Program-made: the position numbers and the translations under genes
Assembly: GCA_002294665.1 (NCBI GenBank)
Contig: DBFQ01000094.1
Coordinates: 1 to 6,359 of the forward strand
Origin: Candidatus Aminicenantes bacterium UBA876
GTDB taxonomy: Bacteria > Acidobacteriota > Aminicenantia > UBA2199
DNA: 6,359 nt
Direction of reading: 5' to 3'
Part shown: positions 1 to 6,076 of the stretch, one piece after another
Numbering within the stretch: position 1 is the stretch's first letter
How the letters are laid out: each line of letters begins with the position of its first letter
Notes under the pieces: model-generated
Told to the model about the DNA's origin: nothing
The model's database searches: none
Seen by the model: only the letters and a program-made list of their open reading frames with translations

Positions 1-124
1 ATTCTGAATCCCAAATAAATCCAAATGACTAAAATCTAAATGTTCAAAAAACAAGTTGAGAGAGTTGAGGGCAGAGCGGAAGTTGGGTAAAGTTCTTTAC
101 GGTTTGTTTTTGACTCTCCAGCCT
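1..124. repeat. Low-complexity intergenic flank, CCAAAT and GTTGAG types
   Basis: No credible gene lies here. Positions 7-28 carry AATCCCAAAT followed by AATCCAAATGA. From 55 to about 87 there are degenerate GTTGAG/GTTGGG units (55-60, 64-69, 82-87). Both sequence classes recur at 5613-5790 on the other side of the gene block. A short palindrome, GTAAAG-TT-CTTTAC, lies at 87-100. It could fold just beyond the stop codon of the dipeptidase gene, but no T-tract follows it on the minus strand, so it is not called a terminator. The start of this flank is cut by the window edge. Confidence 0.6.
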
Positions 125-1726
125 TTAAAAGCCGCGGGCGTAGAAATTCCACAGGTGGTCCCCCAGGTCCCAGTAACGGTTGACCAACGCGTCTGCGAAC
201 TGGTGGGAATACTGCGTCAACAGGCGGTTGGCCGCAACCGCATCCGTGGGATAGATCTCCATGTAATCCGCTTCCAGCCGCGGCACTTCGCGGGCGGCTT
301 TCTGCTCGAACTCCCGCATCACCGCCTGCACCGGATCCTTGCACAGGTCCCAGCGGATCATGGCCAGTTTGGCCACGCGGCGGAACGCCCAGGTAGCCGA
401 GTCACGGCGGAATTTTTCCTGTGAGCCCACTTTGAACGACGGCAGAACCGATTCCATGCCCATATAAAGGGGGACCTTGACCGTCATGGCCGGGTTGTCC
501 AGGCCGAACCAGACCCGGCCGCCGATATCCCCGGGCAGCCATTCCCGGGCCTGGACCACGGTGTGATACGCGCAGAACTCCACCGCGATGGGACGGTGAC
601 GCACGACCACATCTTCCTTCAGGGCATTGAGCAACGCGCGCATGTGGCGCGACATCCAGGCGTTGGCCACGGGGCTTTTGACCATCTTTTCTTCACCGGT
701 TTTGCGGTCTTTGTGCATGACCATCAGGTTGCGCGTCATATCGAATTCCGAGCCCGCGTAATCGGCCTTGAACAATTCAATCATATCTTCCAGGCTGACT
801 TTTTTTTCCGGTTTGACGCTGAAGGGCAACTCGTCGGCGTTGAAATCCAACTTCAGGGAAGGCGCCAGCCGGGTGAACACCCAGTATTCGCGGATGGTAA
901 AGGGCTTGCCTGAATAACTGTCACCATAGGCCTGATAGAATTTGAACGGTCCTTTCTTCGGATCCCACCACTTGTTTTTGCGTGCCAGGTCAAACACGTT
1001 TTCCGAGGCCATGAAATAGTCCGGGTTTTTCAAATCGATTTCCGCGATACGACTGATGTTGGCGGATACGCCGACGTGGTCGTCGGGGATGCGCTGCGCC
1101 GCCCATACCCCGCCCAGTTTGCCCTTGCCCGGCCCCAGGATCTCCATCTGCCAGGCTTCCCCTGGATCGATGATGGTGATGCACTCGCCGGCGTCACAAT
1201 AACCATACTCCTTGATCAAACGGCCGATCAGGCTAATCGCTTCCCGGGCCGTACGACAACGCTCCAACGCGATGCGCTGGAGCTCCTCGATCTGGAAGAT
1301 GCCGCGATCGCTTTGCAACTCCTTGCGGCCGTTGAAAGTAGACTCGCCCATGCCCAATTGGTGCTCATTCATGCAGGGATAAGCGGTATTCAAAAAACGA
1401 TACGTATGCGCCGCCTGGGGAATTTCCCCCAATTTTTCAATCACGCGCTTATCGCCGGCAAAGAAATTGTGCATGGCGCCTTTGACAATATCGGTCCTGG
1501 CGCCGGGCTCGTGGTCTTTTTCCGGCACGAACTCAATCCAGGTGCGGTAATTGGAATCGCATGTATGCGAGGTCATGACCGAACCGTCCGCACTGGCCAG
1601 GCGTGCCACAGTGATTATGGTACAACTCTCCTTTTCCGGTGATTCACCGGTTGAGGCCGCGAAACCGGTTGCCGTAAACAACAGCAGCATGAATAGAACC
1701 ACGATCTGATTCCGGGAACAAAACAT
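125..1726 (-). CDS. Secreted C69-family dipeptidase (PepD-like, Ntn-hydrolase type)
   Basis: This 533-residue protein is a peptidase family C69 (formerly U34) dipeptidase, expected to cleave dipeptides or short peptides outside the cytoplasm. Residues 1-20 are a signal peptide with a hydrophobic core and a GFA-A cleavage site. A short stretch leads to Cys35 in SCTIITVARLASADGS, the family hallmark. In this family the Cys becomes the N-terminal nucleophile after propeptide removal. Further family-like segments are GMGESTFNGR, a region around AREAISLIGRLIKEYGY, and GGVWAAQRIPDDHVGVSANISRI. The length is normal for exported members. The reading frame extends upstream to 1861, but the ATG at 1726 is chosen because AAGGAG (1738-1733) precedes it by six bases and the signal peptide begins there; the upstream extension looks non-protein-like. 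It is transcribed away from the 1974 gene, apparently alone. The family assignment is firm; the substrate is unknown. Confidence 0.93.
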   Translation of the reverse strand: MFCSRNQIVVLFMLLLFTATGFAASTGESPEKESCTIITVARLASADGSVMTSHTCDSNYRTWIEFVPEKDHEPGARTDIVKGAMHNFFAGDKRVIEKLGEIPQAAHTYRFLNTAYPCMNEHQLGMGESTFNGRKELQSDRGIFQIEELQRIALERCRTAREAISLIGRLIKEYGYCDAGECITIIDPGEAWQMEILGPGKGKLGGVWAAQRIPDDHVGVSANISRIAEIDLKNPDYFMASENVFDLARKNKWWDPKKGPFKFYQAYGDSYSGKPFTIREYWVFTRLAPSLKLDFNADELPFSVKPEKKVSLEDMIELFKADYAGSEFDMTRNLMVMHKDRKTGEEKMVKSPVANAWMSRHMRALLNALKEDVVVRHRPIAVEFCAYHTVVQAREWLPGDIGGRVWFGLDNPAMTVKVPLYMGMESVLPSFKVGSQEKFRRDSATWAFRRVAKLAMIRWDLCKDPVQAVMREFEQKAAREVPRLEADYMEIYPTDAVAANRLLTQYSHQFADALVNRYWDLGDHLWNFYARGF

Positions 1727-1736
1727 TCTTTTCTCC

Positions 1737-1750
1737 TTGTTCAGGAACAA
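1737..1750. promoter_or_regulatory. Palindrome next to the dipeptidase ribosome binding site
   Basis: TTGTTC-AG-GAACAA is a perfect 6+6 inverted repeat with a two-base centre. It touches the first bases of the Shine-Dalgarno AAGGAG (1738-1733 on the minus strand). It could be an operator-like dyad or a small RNA hairpin (five pairs, four-base loop) beside the ribosome site. A chance occurrence is quite possible. Confidence 0.25.
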
Positions 1751-1860
1751 AGCGAAAAACGCTCCAGCCCGATGATTTGGCGTTTTCCGGGCATGAATCC
1801 TCGCGCTCAATACGGGAGCAACATTGCAGTGAAAAGAGATCCAGGCCCGCGTAATTCTCA

Positions 1861-1889
1861 TAGATAGACGAGTGCAGAAAGAAAGTCAA
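1861..1889 (-). promoter_or_regulatory. Candidate sigma-70 promoter for the C69 dipeptidase
   Basis: Read on the minus strand, TTGACT (1889-1884, five of six consensus bases) is followed after exactly 17 bases by TATCTA (1866-1861, three of six). The -35 is good and the -10 weak. It would give a leader of roughly 125-130 bases before the ATG at 1726. Position and spacing are seen; activity is inferred. Confidence 0.35.
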
Positions 1890-1973
1890 TCGGGATACTG
1901 TCCACTTTTACCTACAGGAGGCACGGAAATTTCTTGGAAACAAAATTGCTGTTTATGCATCAGGAGGTGCCAA

Positions 1974-2852
1974 ATGAAACACCTGAAAACAATGATCCTG
2001 ATCCTGCTGCTGGCGGCGGGTAGCGCATTTGCCCAGGACTACTATGACGATGAGTACGCAGAGGTCCCGGGCAACTATGATGAGTCCTACCTCGCCTACG
2101 ACTATGGTTATGCAGCCGCCCAACCCTGGCTGAGTCGCCATTACGGTCCGGTTTACTACTGGACGCACCCCTATCGGGAAGTCTACTTCGTGCTGGTGGG
2201 ACCGCGGATTTTTGTAATTCCCATTCATGAGCTGAACCACATCTGGCACCGACTGCGCTGGAGCCTGGTCTCCATGGACCGCTTCATCCATCTGTCCTGC
2301 TACGGACTCCCCTACTACGACAGTTACGTCCGTTTCAACTACTACTACAACCACTACCGGAGTTACCGCTACGACCGCTACCGCAACCATTGGTTGAGAG
2401 ACCGCTACCGCCGCTATTTCCACAACCGGCGTTTCGATCGTGATTACTATCGTTACCGCGGCCGGGTGCTGCAGAAGCGGCGTTTGGATACCCGGGACCG
2501 CTATCGCCCCGGATCGCGGCTGAACCGGGGAACCCCCGGCTCAGAAAGAGGCACATTCCGCTACACTCCCGGGACCCGGAAACCCGTAGCGAATCCCCGC
2601 TACCAGAGCCGGGTTCCCATGCGCGGCAGCCGGAGTACAACAGTTTACCGTTCCAGAACCACTACGCGGAACTACACGCCGGAGATATCCAGCCGGGTGG
2701 TGCGCAAGTCCACGCGGGTGCGGTCAACATCTCCCAAAAATCGCTCCGTTACACGATCAACGCGGAGTTCGTCCACCACACGTTCCGTCCACCGCTCGCG
2801 TTCAAGTCGTTCCGTTTCCAGCCGGAGCACGGCGCGCAGCCGAAGAAAGTAA
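1974..2852 (+). CDS. Exported Tyr/Arg- and Arg/Ser/Thr-rich basic protein, unknown function
   Basis: I do not recognise this 292-residue protein. Residues 1-20 form a signal peptide (MKHLK, Leu/Ile core, AGSAFA-QD). Residues 21-48 are acidic and Tyr-rich. Residues 50-118 look foldable, with hydrophobic stretches such as VYFVLVGPRIFVIPI. Residues 120-163 are dense in Tyr and Arg with YRxYR-like spacing. From about 165 to the end the chain is strongly basic and low in complexity, and the last 55 residues are almost only Arg, Ser and Thr with little else. HELNH at 85-89 matches the HExxH zinc-protease pattern, but nothing else supports an enzyme. The ATG at 1974 is preferred over an in-frame ATG at 1872 because AGGAGG (1963-1968) sits five bases before it and the signal peptide starts there. 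A strong terminator follows directly, so it is probably a single-gene transcript. A role in binding polyanions such as nucleic acid, LPS or exopolysaccharide is speculation from charge alone. Confidence 0.8.
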   Translation: MKHLKTMILILLLAAGSAFAQDYYDDEYAEVPGNYDESYLAYDYGYAAAQPWLSRHYGPVYYWTHPYREVYFVLVGPRIFVIPIHELNHIWHRLRWSLVSMDRFIHLSCYGLPYYDSYVRFNYYYNHYRSYRYDRYRNHWLRDRYRRYFHNRRFDRDYYRYRGRVLQKRRLDTRDRYRPGSRLNRGTPGSERGTFRYTPGTRKPVANPRYQSRVPMRGSRSTTVYRSRTTTRNYTPEISSRVVRKSTRVRSTSPKNRSVTRSTRSSSTTRSVHRSRSSRSVSSRSTARSRRK

Positions 2853-2859
2853 ACACAGG

Positions 2860-2906
2860 CCGGGCGGGCCGGGTGAACAGCCCCGGCCCGCCTGGAATTT
2901 TTCTTT
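2860..2906 (+). terminator. Rho-independent terminator after the basic exported protein gene
   Basis: GGCGGGCCGGG (2863-2873) pairs perfectly with CCCGGCCCGCC (2882-2892) around an eight-base loop. Three outer pairs, one of them G-U, extend the stem to 2860 and 2895. TTTTT (2898-2902) and TTT (2904-2906) follow. The stem begins seven bases past the TAA at 2850-2852 and separates this transcript from the thioredoxin gene. Confidence 0.9.
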
Positions 2907-2917
2907 GCGATCAGGAA

Positions 2918-2946
2918 TTGATTTCACCTCCCTTTTGTGATATAAT
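2918..2946 (+). promoter_or_regulatory. Sigma-70-type promoter for the thioredoxin gene, extended -10
   Basis: TTGATT (2918-2923) is separated by exactly 17 bases from a perfect TATAAT (2941-2946). TGA at 2938-2940 makes it an extended -10. Transcription should start near 2953, about 27 bases before the ATG. The strong preceding terminator ends at about 2906, so this promoter is what expresses the thioredoxin gene. Confidence 0.8.
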
Positions 2947-2979
2947 TAATTTTTAACCAATCCAACCCTGGAGATTATC

Positions 2980-3336
2980 ATGGAACACCTGACCAAAGAG
3001 ACGTTTATCGAAAAGATATTCGATTACGAAAACAACCATGAATGGAATTTCAAAGGAGATCGTCCGGTCATCATCGACTTCTATGCAGACTGGTGCGGCC
3101 CCTGCAAAATGGTGACACCGATTCTGGAAAAACTGTCCACCGAGTACAACGGCAAACTCGATATCTACAAGGTCGACACGGATGCCCAGCGGGAACTGGC
3201 TGCGGTCTTCCAGATCCAGAGCATCCCTTCCATTCTGTTTATCCCCAAGGATGACAAGCCGCAGATGGCCATGGGAGCCATGCCCAGAGAGAGCTTTGAG
3301 GAAGCCATCCGCACGGTTCTGAAAGTCGAGAAATAG
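2980..3336 (+). CDS. trxA: Thioredoxin
   Basis: This 118-residue cytoplasmic thioredoxin reduces protein disulfides, normally recharged by thioredoxin reductase. The active site WCGPCK is at 38-43 (Cys39, Cys42). It is preceded by IIDFYAD, whose Asp33 corresponds to the buried Asp26 of E. coli thioredoxin. The cis-proline is Pro83 in QSIPSILF. The single thioredoxin domain fills the chain. The N-terminal segment TKETFIEKIFDYENN, with NHEWNFKGDRP after it, resembles thioredoxins of Bacteroidota and related anaerobes rather than the short E. coli type. No signal peptide is present. GGAG (2970-2973) lies six bases before the ATG. The gene has its own strong promoter and faces the end of the PPSR gene across a 68-base gap. 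No reductase gene is in the window. Confidence 0.96.
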   Translation: MEHLTKETFIEKIFDYENNHEWNFKGDRPVIIDFYADWCGPCKMVTPILEKLSTEYNGKLDIYKVDTDAQRELAAVFQIQSIPSILFIPKDDKPQMAMGAMPRESFEEAIRTVLKVEK

Positions 3337-3404
3337 ATTTCGAAACAATCGCCCCCGGGCTGTGCCTCTCCGCGAGTTGCAATCAAGCCTGCCTTAACCC
3401 GGGA

Positions 3405-4250
3405 TCACTCCGGGTGATTGCTGCTGTTTCCTGCAACCGGTTCCGCGCCGCCGGTGGCGCGGATGCGGTTGAGGATGTTTGAAGCGATCTCCTCAATGGG
3501 CTTATTGGTCACATCAATCACGCGACAACCCGGGATCCGGTCAAATATCCGGCAGGCGAAACGCAGTTCCGCACGCACGAAATCAAGATCCGAGTACTGC
3601 CCGGTGGCGCCTCCCAGGTGCTTGTCACGCACGCTGCGCAGTTCAGCCAGGTTCTTGGCTACCGTGGTCAGACCGAAGACGTGGACGCCGGTCAATCCGA
3701 GTAGTTTTCCCGGTGGTTCCAGGCCCATGATTACGGGCACATTGGCTACTTTCCATCCCTTGAAAGCCAGGTAGATGCTCAACGGGGTCTTGAACGTGCG
3801 CGAAACACCCACCAGAACGATGTCTCCCTTGTCGATCTCTTCCACGCGGTTGCCGTCATCATGACGAAACGCGAACTCCATGGCCTCAATGCGCAGAAAA
3901 TATGCGCGGTTGAGCTTGCGGAACATGCCCGGAGTTTCCAGGGGCGAGTGGTCCAGCTGCCGCGACAACTGCGCCAACAGGGGGCCCATGAGGTCGATGG
4001 TTTCCACTTCGTTCAGCCGCCCCAGGTCCAATATCCGGTCACGCAGATTCTTGGAAACGAATGTATGTACGACAAAGCCCTTGTTTTCGCGCGCTTCAAG
4101 AATAACCTGTTCAACTTCCGCTTCCGAGCGGATCCCGGCGCGGATCAGAATTTGCGTGTCCACTTCGCCGAACTGGGCCATGGCGGATTTCAGCGCGCCC
4201 TCGGCGGTGCGGCCGGTACCGTCGGACATCACGTATACTTTCAGGCTCAT
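3405..4250 (-). CDS. PPSR-type bifunctional kinase/phosphorylase (DUF299)
   Basis: This 281-residue protein belongs to the PPSR (DUF299, PF03618) family. Known members use ADP to phosphorylate a threonine of PEP synthase or pyruvate phosphate dikinase, switching it off, and use phosphate to reverse this, so they set the direction of pyruvate/PEP flux. The N-terminus MSLKVYVMSDGTG is family-typical. A HDDGN segment is at 130-134. The P-loop-like nucleotide motif GVSRTFKTPLSIYLAFKG starts at 148 and runs into KVANVP, and RVIDVTNKPIEEIA lies near the end. Length is normal. The ATG at 4250 is chosen for the family start; an in-frame ATG at 4322 would add 24 residues unlike the family. GGAG lies 11 bases upstream, which is a long spacing. 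It is last in a minus-strand series of three genes. The target gene (ppsA or ppdK) is not in the window, so which enzyme it controls is open. Confidence 0.93.
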   Translation of the reverse strand: MSLKVYVMSDGTGRTAEGALKSAMAQFGEVDTQILIRAGIRSEAEVEQVILEARENKGFVVHTFVSKNLRDRILDLGRLNEVETIDLMGPLLAQLSRQLDHSPLETPGMFRKLNRAYFLRIEAMEFAFRHDDGNRVEEIDKGDIVLVGVSRTFKTPLSIYLAFKGWKVANVPVIMGLEPPGKLLGLTGVHVFGLTTVAKNLAELRSVRDKHLGGATGQYSDLDFVRAELRFACRIFDRIPGCRVIDVTNKPIEEIASNILNRIRATGGAEPVAGNSSNHPE

Positions 4251-4336
4251 GTCGATCGATTCTCCAGCGTCTTCATCCTGCCTGTACAGAAAAAAAGCTC
4301 CGTCGCCGACTGGCTGCGCCAAAACCCTTACGGGCT

Positions 4337-4858
4337 TCAGCGCATTTTGCCGAATTCAATTCCGAACAGGACCCCCAGGTACGAGCCGTCCGTCAGCACC
4401 GCGTGGATTTTGATCCCGGCCGCGACAAACTTCCCCAGTATCACGGAAAACTCCAGTCGCACCGGTAACCCGATGGCGCGATTGGCGGACGCGGAGCCGG
4501 CGTTGAAGCTGACGGCCGCTATTCCCGCCGCCGCACCGATGAATGTCGCGCGCCGGCGCCGGCAGAATCCCGCCAGGATGCCGATTTCGCTGATCGTATT
4601 GCCATCGCTGAACCAGCGGCTGGCCCCGAGGCCGTACACGGAAAAGTAGTTTCTGGAACTGAATTGAGCGGACAGATGCAGGCCCCCGCCCACAACGTCG
4701 TGCAGTTCCCCACCGCTGAAGCGACCGATCCCCACCCCGCCCCAGAAATACTGTCCGGCATCGAGCCGGGAGTCCGGGGGTGGTGTCGCAACCAAACTGC
4801 CAACCATTGTGAATGCCAGCAGCAGGCCCAGCGTCCAATTCCACCGTTGAAATCTCAT
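4337..4858 (-). CDS. Small exported protein, probable outer-membrane beta-barrel
   Basis: I do not recognise a named family in this 173-residue protein. Residues 1-24 are a signal peptide (MRFQRWNW, then a Leu/Ala/Val core to SLVAT). The mature part alternates polar and hydrophobic residues and is rich in Gly and aromatics (GQYFWGGVGIGRFSGG, NYFSVYGLGASRWF, GAAAGIAAVSF, YLGVLFGIEFG). That pattern fits an eight-strand-type outer-membrane barrel or barrel-like lipid-facing protein. The C-terminus FGKMR lacks the usual terminal aromatic residue, which weakens the barrel call. AGGAG lies ten bases before the ATG at 4858. The gene starts 43 bases after the lipoprotein gene and ends 86 bases before the PPSR gene on the same strand, so cotranscription with the lipoprotein is likely. 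Confidence 0.75.
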   Translation of the reverse strand: MRFQRWNWTLGLLLAFTMVGSLVATPPPDSRLDAGQYFWGGVGIGRFSGGELHDVVGGGLHLSAQFSSRNYFSVYGLGASRWFSDGNTISEIGILAGFCRRRRATFIGAAAGIAAVSFNAGSASANRAIGLPVRLEFSVILGKFVAAGIKIHAVLTDGSYLGVLFGIEFGKMR

Positions 4859-4901
4859 TTTTGGTTTTCTCCTGATCTCCGGCTGATTCCCGGAGGATCA
4901 C

Positions 4902-5525
4902 TCAGCGAAACTCCCTGGAAATAATGATAATGCGATCCGGGTACGTAATCTCTCCGAAAGGGGTGGATACTCCCGGCTGCGCATCCAGGGCAACGCGGGT
5001 GATATCGTTATCCTGTCCTCCCAAAGCCAGGGCAAGACGCAGAATGTCCTCGTAGCCTTTGTGGCCGAAGAACTCGTAGAGATCCAGTTCGATGCCCAGG
5101 GGGATGAAGCTGACATCTCCGGTTCCCGGAATCTCCAGGGGCGCATCGATGCCGCCGCTGATGGTGGGCCGATCGTCAATCAGCAAACGCCAGTCAAAAC
5201 GCGTCAACGTGGAGACGGTCCGCGGGCTTCCGCCGGTTCCGTCATTGGGATTGCGCGCTTCCACCTGCAATAGAAATCGCGCCGGAAGGCTGCGGTTCCG
5301 GAAAGCGGCCAGCAGGCGCAGGCCGTCCGCGACAGTGAAGCTTTCCAGGCTGGATATGCGGCTGACGCGTATTCCGGCCAGGGTAAAGTCGGATATGGCG
5401 CCCAGGCGGAACTGCAACCGTTTCAGGCTGGCGAAAGTACCGGCGATTTCATTCATCACCGCGCAGCCCTGCAACAGCAGCATGACCGACAGGGCTGGAA
5501 TCAGAAGAACCTTGCTTTTTTTCAC
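4902..5525 (-). CDS. LEA14-like (LEA type 2) lipoprotein
   Basis: This 207-residue protein is an envelope lipoprotein. A KKSK basic start, a hydrophobic core and the lipobox LLQGC (Cys21) are followed by one domain. That domain resembles the LEA14/WHy-like lipoproteins common in Bacteroidota and relatives: a FTLAGIRVSRISSLESF segment, a helix with LRLLAAFRNRSLPARFLL, VEARNPND (NPND at 92-95), then RFDWRLLIDDRPTISGG and EIPGTGDVSFIPLGIELD. LEA type 2 domains are beta-sandwich folds with an NPN-type motif; the role of bacterial lipoprotein versions is unknown. I prefer a GTG start at 5525, because GGAGG (5536-5532) is six bases upstream and the signal peptide then begins VKKSK. The alternative ATG at 5540 adds MWREW but has no good ribosome site. 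It is first of the minus-strand series. Confidence 0.82.
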   Translation of the reverse strand: MKKSKVLLIPALSVMLLLQGCAVMNEIAGTFASLKRLQFRLGAISDFTLAGIRVSRISSLESFTVADGLRLLAAFRNRSLPARFLLQVEARNPNDGTGGSPRTVSTLTRFDWRLLIDDRPTISGGIDAPLEIPGTGDVSFIPLGIELDLYEFFGHKGYEDILRLALALGGQDNDITRVALDAQPGVSTPFGEITYPDRIIIISREFR

Positions 5526-5570
5526 CCATTCCCTCCACATCTTTTCGAACGCCTCGCCCCGGAGAAAACA

Positions 5571-5599
5571 ATCTTATTGCCATCCATGCGGAAAATCAA
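5571..5599 (-). promoter_or_regulatory. Candidate promoter for the lipoprotein, barrel and PPSR gene series
   Basis: On the minus strand TTGATT (5599-5594) is followed after exactly 17 bases by TAAGAT (5576-5571, four of six consensus bases). The -35 hexamer and the spacing are identical to those of the thioredoxin promoter at 2918-2946. A transcript would start near 5564, giving a leader of about 40 bases before the GTG at 5525. Confidence 0.55.
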
Positions 5600-5612
5600 T
5601 AATTAAAAAAAA

Positions 5613-5660
5613 GTTGGAGAGTTGGAGAGTTGGAAAGTTGGAGAGTTGGGAAGTTGGAGA
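5613..5660 (+). repeat. Six tandem 8-base units, GTTGGAGA type
   Basis: Units start at 5613, 5621, 5629, 5637, 5645 and 5653. Four are exactly GTTGGAGA; the third is GTTGGAAA and the fifth GTTGGGAA. The last unit is also the start of composite repeat copy A. An eight-base period does not preserve a reading frame, which fits non-coding sequence. Confidence 0.95.
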
Positions 5661-5701
5661 GAAGGTGACAGGTGTAGGGGAGGCCCCCCGTGGCCGCCCT
5701 G
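5653..5701 (+). repeat. Composite repeat, copy A
   Basis: A 20-base block (5653-5672, GTTGGAGAGAAGGTGACAGG) and an 18-base block (5684-5701, CCCCCCGTGGCCGCCCTG) flank an 11-base spacer. Both blocks recur exactly at 6077-6134. The GC-rich part can fold: GGCC (5682-5685) with GGCC (5692-5695) around a six-base loop, then AGGG (5676-5679) with CCCT (5697-5700) beyond a small internal loop. Confidence 0.9.
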
Positions 5702-5730
5702 TAGAACGTAGAAGGTAGAAAGCAGAAAAA

Positions 5731-5790
5731 CCCCAAATCCCAAATTCGAAATCCAAAACAAATTCAAATGATCCAAATTCAAGTGAACCA
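5731..5790 (+). repeat. CCAAAT-type AT-rich low-complexity sequence
   Basis: Irregular reiterations of CCAAAT, CAAATTC and ATCCAAA fill this stretch. AATCCCAAAT at 5736-5745 is identical to 7-16 at the left edge of the window. There is no fixed period. Confidence 0.75.
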
Positions 5791-5804
5791 AAAAAAGCGT
5801 GCCT

Positions 5805-5886
5805 GTCATTCAGATGCCCTGTCATTCGAAACACTTGTCATTTATTCGCTTCGCTCATGTCATTAGCTTGCTTCGCAAGCGTCATT
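5805..5886 (+). repeat. Regularly spaced GTCATT series
   Basis: GTCATT begins at 5805, 5821, 5837, 5859 and 5881, with steps of 16, 16, 22 and 22 bases. The two 22-base units share GCTTCGC at the same offset (5848 and 5870) and are identical at 14 of 22 positions. The last unit contains a perfect hairpin, GCTTGC-TTC-GCAAGC (5866-5880). The conserved word is far too short for a CRISPR repeat. Confidence 0.85.
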
Positions 5887-5935
5887 GAACCGGTATGGCG
5901 AGGGGCGAGTGCCGAGAAACAGGTCGGAATAATGC

Positions 5936-6001
5936 ATAAGGAATAATGAATAAGAAACCATTGTGATTCTTGCAGCTAATTCCTTCTTCTTTATTCCTTA
6001 T
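5936..6001. repeat. AT-rich inverted repeat with 11-base arms
   Basis: ATAAGGAATAA (5936-5946) is the exact reverse complement of TTATTCCTTAT (5991-6001), with 44 bases between. Related GAATAA/TTATTC words flank the arms. No gene lies inside the loop. Confidence 0.8.
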
Positions 6002-6076
6002 TCAGAATCGGTGCCGGCTTTTTCATCACCGGACTCCAGGTTTCCCCATCACCGTCCGGCTGAGGCCGCTGAGAGA

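Noticed and set aside
1644..1889. An 81-codon minus-strand frame overlapping the dipeptidase start
   Set aside because: It lies in another frame over the leader and signal-peptide codons, has no clear ribosome site and shows no protein family features.
1890..1973. Promoter for the basic exported protein gene
   Set aside because: TTGGAA and TATGCA-like words exist but with wrong spacing, so I cannot support a specific promoter here.
1953..2423. A 156-codon minus-strand frame rich in Val
   Set aside because: It is the antisense reading of the Tyr/Arg codons of the 1974-2852 gene. The plus-strand gene has a signal peptide, a good ribosome site and a terminator.
3397..3418. Possible terminator between the convergent thioredoxin and PPSR genes
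   Set aside because: Only five-base stems can be drawn (ACCCG with CGGGT, or ATCAC with GTGAT), they compete with each other, and no T-tract follows on either strand.
4251..4336. Possible terminator or attenuator in the gap before the PPSR gene
   Set aside because: On the minus strand a run of seven T (4296-4290) is present, but I find no convincing stem in front of it.
3861..4649. A 262-codon plus-strand frame
   Set aside because: It runs antisense across the PPSR gene and the barrel gene, both of which have recognisable protein features, and it has none itself.
5805..5886. Possible small CRISPR array
   Set aside because: The conserved word is only six bases, step sizes change from 16 to 22, and no cas gene is nearby.
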